Positions 11,963 through 22,458 of a stretch of 64,000 bases of DNA are shown in pieces; positions within the stretch are counted from its first letter, which is position 1; the number at the start of each line of letters is the position of its first letter. The notes under the pieces are model-generated. The model made no database searches and had not been told where the DNA came from. It saw only the letters and a list, made by a program, of their open reading frames with translations. The translations under genes were made by a program, and so were the position numbers. The stretch comes from Fulvia fulva (taxonomy: Eukaryota > Ascomycota > Dothideomycetes > Mycosphaerellales > Mycosphaerellaceae): positions 3,844,001-3,908,000 of the forward strand of contig NC_063012.1 of NCBI RefSeq assembly GCF_020509005.1. Reading direction: 5' to 3'.

Positions 11963-12991
11963 GTCTTAACCGCGCTTTCCCACTCATCTAGCACCACCGT
12001 GTAGCCTCGTTTCGAGAGGTTAGCCCGGAGCAAAAGCTTCCCTCTACGCCCTCCCTCCCTGTTTGCTCCTTAAGCCAATATCCACCTCCATAGGCCTGAG
12101 CCCTTTAGTGCTCTCTATTGACCGACATGCGCATCCGTCCTCTCGGGCTGTACAGACAGTGTCAGCCGTCGCTGCCAGTGTACACCACGCCCCAGGTTTT
12201 GACGCCCTTCGCGTTACCGCAGCCTATCTCTAGAAAGCGGCCGTCCATGCCTCGCAGGTCTGCTCGGGGCACACACCACGCCGGGCAGCGTACTCCTTGC
12301 GTTTCCACCTACTAACCAATATGAAGTTCCTTATCACCCTGCCCTCGATCCTCCCCGATCACAGAACTAATCCACTTGCATTGTACGTCTTTTCCCCGTC
12401 CTAACAGCCGTCTTTTCCTTGCTCAGGCTATCGTCTTTTCCTCGTCGCAATCTACCATGTCAGACTAGGTGCGTTGTGTAGCGGGACAGGCAGTGCCTCA
12501 GGCAAAACCCTCGTTCCCATACCGGGTGTTCAACAGGCCCTTACAGGCTTCGTCGCGTGTCCACCTACCCACCGCATTGCCCGCTGGCAAACACCAGATT
12601 GTTTCGTAGTCCGCTCGACGCCGTTGCATGGTCCGCTCAGTTGTTGTTCTGTAGTCCGCTCGTCCAATGTTCGTCGCTTAGCCCGCTCGGTTTGCGGTCT
12701 CCGGAGGTGAAAATTCTGCACTCATACCAGAGGTGTCCTGTCGAGCGTATAGGCCACGGTTCCGCGCCCTTCTTACACGTAGAAAGAAGAGGGACTCGCT
12801 CCCGACACGAGTACACGCTCGTCGGATGGTTTTCATACCCGTTTTGCTGGTAGTCCTCTGTTCGCCGCGGCTTCGCCTACGCTACGCGCCCGTCGCGCCC
12901 ACGACGCTCCAGCGTGAGAATACTTGGCTCTCTCGTAGCTAGACGAGAGGTTCGTAGCCGACACCACGTACAGGTGATTCTCGTCGTCGAC
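11914..12991 (-). repeat. Recurrent 5' module of chimeric LINEs (copy 1)
   Basis: 1,078 bp with the same ends as 25011-26090 (RIP-mutated) and 28369-29447 (unmutated). No long ORF is present; reading frames of 60-100 codons occur on both strands and none resembles a known protein. The 5' end holds a hairpin (CTCTCGT...ACGAGAG). Its origin is unknown; it may be a non-coding RNA or a small repeat captured by LINE machinery. Confidence 0.8.
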
Positions 12992-15900
12992 CAATACTAT
13001 ATATAGATACACGCTATCCTATTAGGTCCTTCTTTGTCTTTCGTATAATCCGCCGTCTTCTACTACTACGTAACTCGTACCTATTTAATAGGTTATAAGC
13101 CCGGGTTAGTAACTCGGTATTTTACCCTCGATAAAGTCGTATTAGAGTTATTCCTCTTTAGAACAAAAGGAAGGTAGACTAGAGGCCGTACTCGCCTTAT
13201 ATAGGAAGCTATAGCCGTGCTATAGGTGTATATAAGACGTAAAAGAGCCTAGTAAGGTACTATTAGACTCCGAGTTAGGGAGTCTATACTAATACCTTAG
13301 ACAAGTAGGCGAGCTTACTAAGAAGAGTTGCTCTCCGGACATCGCGTTCATATCGACTAACTATTTATTCTAAGAGAGCCGTAGTGTCTTAGAAACCCCC
13401 TCTACTAAGAGAGTTACGCTATAGTGTCTTAGTACTAATACGATCCTTACCGACCGACTTTCCTCCTCTTCCCGGCGGATAGCCATCCTCTCCGCTATCA
13501 TCCTCGCGTTCGGTTTATCCTATTTCGATCCGATTACGTACGACTGAATATATCCTTTTACCTAAGGGTAGCTAACCTGTCCCTTAACTTACAAAAAATA
13601 GAGAACGAGACTAGGTTTATAAGAAAGAGAGTAGTACCTATTCTAATAAGAGAGAACCACGAAATATAGTTCAAGCTAATAAGAATATACCTAGTATTAA
13701 AGTAGGTTAACTAGGTCCTCGAAGACATTATTACGGACATTCCCGCTATAACCCTATCTATAGCGACACCCTCTATATTATCGGAGTCATCCCTTCCTTT
13801 AGATTAAGTGATAAGGAAGGTATCGTATAGACGGTACAATATAACGGCCCTATATAAGATATATATCTGTCTGTCGATAGATGACTAAGAGATAATATAC
13901 GAGATCCGGTATACGAAGGAGTTATAGGAATAGGCTAAAGCTAAATATAAGAGAAGACTTCTCGCTACTAGAAGAAGTTTGCTTTAGCAATACACTAATT
14001 TCGTAATAACAGAGGACTAGTTAATAGATGACGCCTAGTAGGAGCTTAGCTTAATTGTAAGGAGGGCTGTTTTAATCTCGCCTTAGTTCTAAGACATCGA
14101 GACTAAGGACAGAAAGATCTAGTAACTCTTAGTAGCTCTACTAGACTCATTTAGCTCAATTCGCGATACAATTAATGCCTAGGTAAATCTCTTACTACAA
14201 GACATTCTTATAATTCTTAGGGAGAAGCAAGAATCAATAATTTGTTAAGAGACAGCTATATTCGCTAAGAAGGGTTTCTAGGGTAAGCTTACGTACTATC
14301 TCTATAATAGTAACTATTTTATAAGTAAGTGCCTATACCTTTCTACAGCTCAGTAGGCTATTAGGAACAAGGAAAAACTAGCTAGGGTTACCTACCCTAC
14401 TAAGAGACAACCATTACTACCTTGTAGGAGGTTATTATTACTAAACCTTCGTAATGTTGTTAAGGTAATAACAGATCTTATAAAGTAGATAAAGGAGAGC
14501 CGTAAGCTAAAGGCCTCCTCTAGTAAGAAGCCTATAAGGGCCTATACGACCTAGGAAGACGTATTAGACTCTAAGATACTATTAGAAGATAATGATGTTA
14601 ATAAGGTTGTCTATTCTACTATAGAAGCTAAAGGTAAGTACCCCTCGTCCGAGTAGTTACTTAACTCTTATATATCATTATATATAACTGACTAAAAGTC
14701 ACTATTTAGGACACTAAAGCCTCTTTAAAAGAGGAAGTAGATTAAGGTTAGGGGTGGCTATCTATAAGCTACACATATAGGAAGTGTAGTAATAGGTAGT
14801 CCTTCTAGAAAGCAAATTGTCTTAGAAAATGTCCTATTTGTTCCTAGCCTTAGAGTTAGTCTTGTTTCGTAGAATTAGTTTAGCTAATAGTTTGCTATCT
14901 AACTACCTAGTTTCACCCTAAAATCCTTGTCTAGTAAACCCGTTGTCTAGACCAAACTTCGAGGAGGAGTACCGTTTATCTACTCGATCTCGGAAATTCT
15001 TAAGCTATAGTATACTAGTATACTCTCTTAAGAACGTAACAGTACCGCTATAGCTAATACTAAGTCCGAAGATTAGTAGGAGCTATAGTATAGAAGATGT
15101 ATATACCTTAGCAAGGGACTGCTAAGAAACCTATATAGAGTTACTAATAAGAAAGATCCTATTCCTATTCCTTCTAAATACTAGAACTATAAGGTCTACT
15201 CCCTTATAAACATAAGGAAGCTTAAAGGACCTGCTATAGAGAGGAAAGGGGAGAGGCTGGCCCTCATCTCTATTAATATCTATAGGCCTTTTTAGGGCGG
15301 GTCTCTAGGCTAGGATATAGATATTGGCTTAAGATTATAGATAACTTCTCTAGGAAGAAGTAGGTAATCCCTTTAAAGGCTAGGAGCGACGCTCCTATAG
15401 CCCTACGGGATTAGAAGGTCTAGGTAGAACGGTAGTCAAGGTGCTTTCTATCTACGATCCGTAGTAATAGTATAAAGGAAATTCTCGCCTTACTAAAAGA
15501 GTAGGAGAAGGAGTTTAGTACTTAGATAGACACAACTAATGCCTATAACTCTCTTTAGAATAGACCTATAGAAAGGTCAATTTAAGCCTCTAAGAACATA
15601 GTCCGGGCTATACTTAAAGACTCTAGTATACTAGTTAAGTTCTAGCTAGAAGCTTTATAAGTATAGACTATAATCAGAAACAGACTGCCTAATGGTCCGA
15701 TCATTAATAGTATTACACTTTTACTAGAAGAAGCCTTTACTAGCTAAGTACCGTTAGTCGACCATTTCTACGTCTAGGGATACAAAGCTATAGTCTATAT
15801 AGACCTAAGAGGCTAACCTTAAGGCTTAAGGAGAGACAAGTTAATCAACCGAGGAAAAGAAGCCGTGTTTATAGGCTACTTAGAAAACACTACAAAACAA

Positions 15901-16448
15901 TAGCTGTTCTAGGATCTCGACATAAAAGCTATAAAAGCGTATAGTCACGTCGACTAGTTTAAGAATAAGAAGGGGGGAGATATAGATCTTAGTATCACCT
16001 TTACTAACTAGCCGAGTCGAGCGCTATAGCGTAATCCTATTAGGAGGAAGCCCTTTAGGGCGAAATTTTCCGATAGGGGATTATTAGAGACACCGTTACG
16101 AAGGCTAGGAGAAAATATTAAGGCGGTTTTAACACTATCGAAGGCCAATAACGGTAGATCTATACAGAACCTACCTAAGTTATTAATACTATAGTAACCG
16201 CTATTTATATAACTTCCCCCTCCCCTAAAGGACATTAGGGAATACTAGAAGTTTAGAGATTAGGGTACTCTAAGAAAAGAAAAAGAAGATGTCGTTCAGT
16301 TCGACCTATCCGAATACCTAGCGCCACCTCAGGTTGTAGGCAATAAGAGGTTAAGGGGGGACGGAGATAATAACTCTAAAGAGTATAAGGCTAAACACTA
16401 TAAGGCTCTTATCGCCTAGATGTTCTATCTAGACCCTATAATAAGCTA
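12992..16448 (+). mobile_element. RIP-mutated Ty1/Copia element, 5' part
   Basis: The plus strand reads as gag-pol remnants with many stops. A zinc-knuckle region lies near 14280-14400. An aspartic-protease-like stretch (LENVLFVPSLRVSLVS at about 14825-14870) follows, then a pre-integrase region (RRLHLSKGLLRNLY near 15090-15135). The integrase core runs to about 15900 with GERLALISINIYRPF, a NSLQNRPIERS-like segment and a YIDLRG remnant. Near 13090 AATAGGTTATAAGCCCGGGT could be a mutated primer-binding site. RT and RNase H are missing because a LINE occupies the position where they would start. Confidence 0.8.
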
Positions 16449-16469
16449 GGGGAGAAACGGCGTGACACG

Positions 16470-17727
16470 ATGATAGCGATCGCAGGAAACGACCAGGAGC
16501 AGGAGAGTAACGAGTGGAAGGAGGTCTGCAGGAAGGCAGAAACAATGGCAATGGCAGGAGATGGCGAGCACCCAGAAAGAGCACTTAAGGGGATGATTTT
16601 GGAGCTCCTTGGAGTGCTAAAGGCACTAAGGAGCCAAACAGGACAGATCATTAACAGGACAGTAGCAGCAGCAAAGAAGAGGACACAGGAAGGCCAGAAA
16701 CTAAGCCAACCAACCTGGGCAGCAGTTGCATCCCAAAACCCTCCTCCCCCAGAAAACAGCTATCAAGGTCTACATTTCCGACCAGCAAGAGCAGAAAGAG
16801 ATTGAGGGCCTGTCAGGCAAGGAGATCATACAGAAGATTGGGATACAAGGCATCATTGGAGCCAGGAAAGAGAAGGGAGGTGTCCTTAAGCTGTTCACAG
16901 CACAGGAGCAAGACAGGAAGAGGCTAGAGACACAGAAGGAGTGGACAGTCAAACTAGGCAAGACGGCTAAGGTCTCACACCAACAAAATATGGTTATTGC
17001 CCATGGGATGACCACAAAGTTTGACATTGAAGGAGACCTTAAGAGGCTGCAGGACCAGAACCAGGCTGTATGCCCAGGGCTACAGATCACAAAAGCAGCA
17101 TGGGTCAACAGAAAGACAAAGGACACAAAGAGAGAGTCTTCTCTAGTGCTCTGGATAGGCACTGTAGAACAGGCAAACACCGTGCTTGACAAGGGCATCT
17201 TCTGGGAATGCGAAAGAATGGACACAGAAATCCATAGAAGCACCCACAGACTACTGCAATGTTTCAAGTGCCAACAGTATGGTCATATCTCTACTAGATG
17301 CCCAAGCCAAAAGGACACTTGTTCCCACTGTGCTGGTAGCCACAAAGTACAGAATTGCACAGCCCCAAAGAGTGAAGCCAGATGTGCATGCTGTGGAAAG
17401 AAACACCCTTCCTGGTCCCAAGACTGCACAGCTAGGATTGAGGCAAAGAGGAGGGCAAGAGAAGCCAGGATCAACACCCCTATCCGATTCCAGACAGGGA
17501 CAATCACCCAAGAACCCCTAAGGACTGTCTACAACCCTCTGAAAAGAGGCAGAACAGAAGAGACCACACAGGCCCAAGGCCACCCTGCTATGGGTAGACC
17601 AAAATCAATTGTGGTTGCAGGAAGAGACCCGTCACAAAGCAGGCTCAACCTTACCACAATCCCAAATAGCAGCCAGCAGCAGGAAGCACGAGAAGACCAG
17701 CAGGAGACCAGCATGGATGAGTCATGA
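16470..17727 (+). pseudogene. LINE ORF1 (gag-like, zinc knuckles), one frameshift
   Basis: Nucleic-acid-binding ORF1 protein of a Tad1-type LINE, expected to form the retrotransposition RNP. The ATG at 16470 opens a frame that runs to 16805. Homology with the ORF1 at 42.4 kb (shared pattern WATVA/WAAVA...VYISD/LYITD...LRLFTAQE/LKLFTAQE) shows the protein continues in the next frame from about 16755. A one-base indel in the run CCTCCTCCCCC is therefore the likely break. C-terminal knuckles are CFKCQQYGHISTRC, CSHCAGSHKVQNC and CACCGKKHPSWSQDC. The stop overlaps the ORF2 start as ATGA at 17724-17727. Confidence 0.85.
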
Positions 17728-20700
17728 TTGAGACACCTAATCTTACCACTATCCAGTACAACGTCAACAAAAGCCAGCACAAGGTCCAGAGAAGCTTTCT
17801 CCAAGCACTGGACCCAAAGAAACACCTAGTTATTACAGTCCAGGAACCTTGGATCAACAGCAAATCTAACAGACCATCTACTGCTAACGACCCAAGGTAT
17901 CACACACTCCTAGCTAAACAAGGCACCCCTAGAACATGCATGTACATCAGCAAAGAGATGGCAACAGACAGCTGGGAACAAATCCAACAGGAAGGGGGAG
18001 ACATCACCTCAGTCAGACTCAACACCAACCAAGGCAGCATCCACATCCACAGTGTATACAACCCACCCCCCAGCTCCAGAAGCAGCACCCAGCTGGGCAC
18101 ACTACAACAGCTGCCAGACATCCTGCAGAGTGACTCCCAACACATCGTGCTGGGAGACTTCAACTTGCACCATCCTACATAGGGATCAGACTTTGCACCT
18201 GCCCATCACTTCCTAGCTAACAGACTCCTCTCCACTACCCAAAGCAACAACATGCACCTAGTTACCCCAAAGGGCCTAACTACCTGGTCACAGAGAGCAA
18301 GCTCAAGCACCATTGACCTGTGCTTTGCATCACATGACCTGCAGCAGAAGGTCACCAGATGCTGGGTTAACCAGGACTTGGAGTCCTCATCAGATCACCT
18401 CCCAATTCAGGTGGAGTTTGAAACACAGACACAGCAGGAAGGAGACCTAGAACCTCAGCTGGCCTGGAAGGCAGCCAACTGGGAACAGATCAGACAAGAC
18501 CTGGAACAGAAGCTAGCTGGACTAGAGACCAGGAGACTGGAAACAGCCTTAGACATAGACCAAGCAGTGGCAGAACTGGTTAGAACAATGCAGGAAACTG
18601 CGGCAGCCCACACCAGAGAAAAGAAACAGTCACTGTACCAGAAGCCATTCTGGACAAAGGAATGCTCAGAGAAGGTCAAGGCAGCCAGGCAGGCCAGGAG
18701 AGCCCTTACCCAGAGCCACTCCCAGGAAGCATGGGACAGATACAACCAGGCAACCAGAGACAAGAAGGCCCAGATCAAGAGGGACAAGATGCTGGAGTGG
18801 AGGTCAACAGTTGGATCCATTACCCAGAATCCTGAGAAGATGTGGAAACTAGCAAAGTGGGCAAGACAACCCACACAGGACAGAAACATGCTGCCCCAGT
18901 TTCCAAACATTGAAGACCAGGAAGGAGTAATCTAACACACTCTCCCAGGAAAGGCACAGGCATTGGGGAAACATTTCTTTGGCACACAGGTAGAAGCTGA
19001 CCTGCAGGATCTGGAGGGCAGTGTGTATCCAACACCACTAGAGCAATCCTGCACAGTGGGAGAGGGAGAGATCAAGAGCATCATTAAGACACTCTCAGGA
19101 AACAAGGCCCCAGGACCAGATGGGATTCCAAACTTGTTCATCAAGACATGCAAGGACCAGATCTCCCCTGCACTGTCAAACATCTTTTCACAGTGCATGG
19201 CCCAAGGACACTGCCCTAAACACTTCAAGGAGTCACTGACTGTGGTCTTGAGAAAACCACAGAAAGAGGACTACACAAAGCTAAAGGCATACAGACCTAT
19301 TGCCTTGCTCAACACACTAGGCAAACTCCTGGAAAAGATCATAGCAGAAAGGCTGACAAACCTAGCTGAAGAACATGGAATCCTTCCTGAAGAACAGATG
19401 GGAGGCAGGAAACAAAGATCAACACTAACAGCTGTGGAACTTATCACAGAGCAGATCAAGACCCTATGGCACTTTGGGAACAACAAAGCAGCCACACTCC
19501 TCTCACTAGACATATCAGGAGCCTTTGACAATGTCTCACACCAGAGGCTGATCCACATCCTGAAACAGAAGGCTATCCCTAACTGGACAGTCCAGTTTAT
19601 CCAGTCCTTCCTCAGAGGCAGAACCACAAGACTAAGACTGGGCAGATACAAATCTGACAGCATGCCTACAGAGACAGGAATCCCACAGGGATCAACAATG
19701 TCTCCAATCCTGTTTCTCCTCTTTATGGCAGACCTGCCAGCAAAGCTAAACTCCAGAAACACATCAGCCTCAGGGTTTGTAGATGACACAAACATCCTAG
19801 CCTAGTCAGACAGCACAGAAGAGAACTGCAGAATCTTGCAGAAGAAACACAAGGAATGTGAGGAATGGGCCAGGAAACATGGAGCCAGATTTGCCCCAGA
19901 GAAGTATCAACTCATCCACTTCAGTAGAGCCAGAAACAGACACAATATGCAAGCCCCAATCACTATTCAGGGACACACAACAGAACCCTCAAGTGAATTA
20001 AGGGTGCTAGGAATATGGATGGATCCAAAGCTCAGCTGGGGACCACAGGTCAAGAAAGCACAGGCAAGAGCAGACAACAACAGGCAATCAATTGACAGGC
20101 TTACAGCCTCCACATGGGGAGCCACATTTGCGAAAGCAAAGGTTATGTACAAGGCCATTGTGAAGCCGGCCATGCTATATGGAGCCCAGATCTGGTCAGC
20201 CCAAGACAAGATCCCAAAGAGAATTGCAGATCCCATCAGCAGAGCCCAAGCCTCCTGTCTGAAAAAGGTGCTTGGAGCATACAAGTCAACTCCAACAAGG
20301 GTGGTCGAAATGGAGTCTGGCTCCCCACCAGCCAAGCTCTACCTTCAAGGGTTGAGATACCAGTATGCAGGAAAGACGTCTGCATACCCAGCCCAGCTAG
20401 TAATCCAGAAGGCAGTCAACAAAATCAGGAGCCAGTGCACAAGAAGGCACAGACAAGCAAGACCCAATCCAGCCCCACAGAAGCAGCAGGACCTGCAGAA
20501 GTTCAAAGAACTAACAGAACAGCTGCACCTAGCCCAGCAGGAACAGGACAGAAGGGCTCAAGGGAGAGGATCAGCAGCCAGCCAAGGGAAGAAGCAACAG
20601 TCTCTAGCTGAAAGGATGGCAGGACTCCTCTGGAAGACTGAATGGACAAGAACCCCACAGAGGCCAGGAACCCCAAAGGCACTCCAACAGTTTGGTAGCC

Positions 20701-21110
20701 ACAACTACCTACTGTACTCAGACCTGACCAGGTCAGAAGCAAGCATAGCAATACAAATCCGCTCTGAACACATCGGAGTCAGGGCATACCTGCATCAGAG
20801 AAAAGTCCCAGGTATCGAAGACAAGAGTTGCCTATGCGGCTACCTGTCCCAGAATGTCGAACATAGACTTCTGGTTTGCAAAGAATGGAGTACAGGGAGA
20901 GGTGAATGGAGGGCAAGGGCAAGGAACAGAAACTTCCAAGCCATGATCAGCAATCAGGGAGACCTCTAGAGAATTACAAGGTGGATCATCCACCAAGGAT
21001 TTTTGGAGCAGTTCTCTCTTACTAGGGAAACAGAGAGATGGATTGAGGAGAGAAAGAAGGAGGAGGAGAGCAGGAAGAGGGGGACAACTCTAGGGTTGCA
21101 GACAAGGTAG
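17724..21110 (+). pseudogene. LINE ORF2 (endonuclease-RT), four nonsense codons
   Basis: A 1,128-residue frame broken by TAG 18180, TAA 18933, TAG 19803 and TAG 20967. The N-terminal AP-type endonuclease shows YNVNKSQHKVQ, VQEPWI, VLGDFNLHHP, STIDLCFAS and SSDHLPIQV. The RT shows NKAPGPDGIPN, YRPIALLNTLGK, LDISGAFDNV, GIPQGSTMSPILFLLF and SGFVDDTNILA. A C-terminal CLCGYLSQNVEHRLLVC zinc-binding motif follows. No RNase H domain is evident. Reading continues in one frame across all stops to TAG at 21108. The stops fit TGG-to-TAG, CAA-to-TAA and CAG-to-TAG changes in RIP context. Confidence 0.92.
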
Positions 21111-21307
21111 TCAGAGGCTAACCACCATGACACTAGTGCACCCTAATGGAAGGAAAACTGAGAACTCATGGCAAGGAAGCTATTAGAGAAGGAGAGGAGG
21201 TTTTTACCTAGGAATAGATTTCCTACCTTATGCAGTAACATATATAGACATAAACCCGCATGGGCCGGAGGGCACCACAACGGGTAAATGAATCGTCTAT
21301 CTATCTA

Positions 21308-22458
21308 TATAGAGTAGCAATTTAGGCAGCGGAAAAACACATCCCGAAGAGAATTAAGGACCCCCTTAATAGAGCGTAGGTAGCCTACCTAAAGAGAGTA
21401 CTAGGGGTATATAAGTCAACCCCTTATAGGACAATAGAAATGGAATTAGGTACAGCCCCTATTAGGGAGTACCTCTAGGGCATGAGGTGTTAATACGTAG
21501 AGAAGACATTAGTATACCTAGCCTAGGGAACTATCTAAGCAGCTACTTAAAGGATAAGAACCTAGTAGGAGAGGAGGAGAAGACCTAACCGGCTATATAT
21601 AATCCTATAGAAGGAAGCAGACCTAAAAACATTATAGGAAATCCTAGTAGCCCTTAAACAGAGAGAAGCTCTAAGGGAGCAAGCTAATATAGGGGACAAA
21701 GGGAAAAAGAAGCAAAGCCAAGTAGAAAGGATCGTAGGTCACCTATAGGAAACGCGTTAGAACCAAAAACCGGTGAGGCTAGGAGCCCTACTAGCGGCCA
21801 GGACCTTCGGGAGGTATAACTACCTTATCTACAAAGACCTAAAGAGGGCGGAAGCAAGTATAGCTATCTAGATTCGCTCTGAGCACATTGGGCTAAGAGT
21901 ATACTTGTACTAAAGAAGAGTCCTAGGATACGATTCTAAACGTTGCCCCTATAGCTACCTATCCTAAAACCCGGAGCACATAGTGCTAAACTGTACTAAG
22001 TAGGTAAAAGGGAGAAGCTAGTAGAGGGCGAAGGTAAGAGACAGGCAATACTAGGCTATTATCTAGAACAGACAAGATATAAGGAGAGTAATAAGATAGA
22101 TCCTTAACAAGGACTACCTAGAGTAATTCTCCCTAGTAGTAGAAACGGAAAGGTAGATAGAGAGGAGGGAGAGAGAGAGAAGAGCCGGGGAAACAGAAGG
22201 GAGAAAGGGAATCGAGAGGAGGACATTACTAGGGTTACGGGCAAGGTAGTTATAGGGTAATAACTATAACACTAGCGTACCCTAAAGGAAGGAGAACGAA
22301 AGGACAAGATAGGAAAGAACGAGGAGGGTAAAGACGAGGAGGTTTTTATCCGTTAATCGGGTTTCCTACCTACACAAATAGACCTAAATAGCGAGAGACC
22401 TATATAGGCTATAGGGTACTAAAACAGGCGAATAAATAATCTATCTATCTATCTATCT
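21308..22458 (+). mobile_element. RIP-mutated LINE 3' fragment
   Basis: Translation from about 21330 (IPKRIKDPLNRA, then RVLGVYKSTPYRTIEME-like) aligns with the ORF2 C-terminal half of the neighbouring LINE. It has stops, then the C-terminal zinc-binding remnant near 21940-22000, a 3' UTR with the conserved GGTTTTTA...GGGTTTCCT pattern and a (TATC)n tail. It is 5'-truncated, or cut by insertion of the LINE on its left. Confidence 0.8.

Larger units (their letters stand above)
9708..12991 (-). mobile_element. Unmutated chimeric LINE with 1.08-kb 5' module
   Basis: Flanked by a 12-bp target duplication CAATACTATATA (9696-9707 and 12992-13003). In element sense it consists of a 5' module (12991-11914) beginning GTCGACGACGAG and ending ATTCCTTCCTTGC, then LINE ORF2 from just before the RT finger region, a 3' UTR and a (TATC)n tail. 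Few RIP changes are visible and TGG and CAG codons are intact. It sits in Copia and unknown RIP-mutated DNA, so it arrived after the surroundings were mutated. Confidence 0.92.
16449..21307 (+). mobile_element. Nearly intact Tad1-type LINE
   Basis: Carries ORF1 (16470-17727), ORF2 (17724-21110), a 3' UTR and a (TATC)n tail, about 4.86 kb. Unlike its neighbours it is rich in CA and TG dinucleotides, so RIP has touched it only lightly. Damage consists of one frameshift in ORF1 and four nonsense codons in ORF2, each explainable by a single C-to-T or G-to-A change. It interrupts the Copia element on its left. A clear target duplication was not found, perhaps because of a deletion at one side. Confidence 0.9.

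Noticed and set aside
10281..12942. Several plus-strand ORFs of 60-126 codons over the LINE at 9.7-13 kb, mirrored at 27.2-30.4 kb
   Set aside because: They are antisense to the RT frame or fall in the GC-rich module, appear only because the unmutated copy has few stops, and show no family features.
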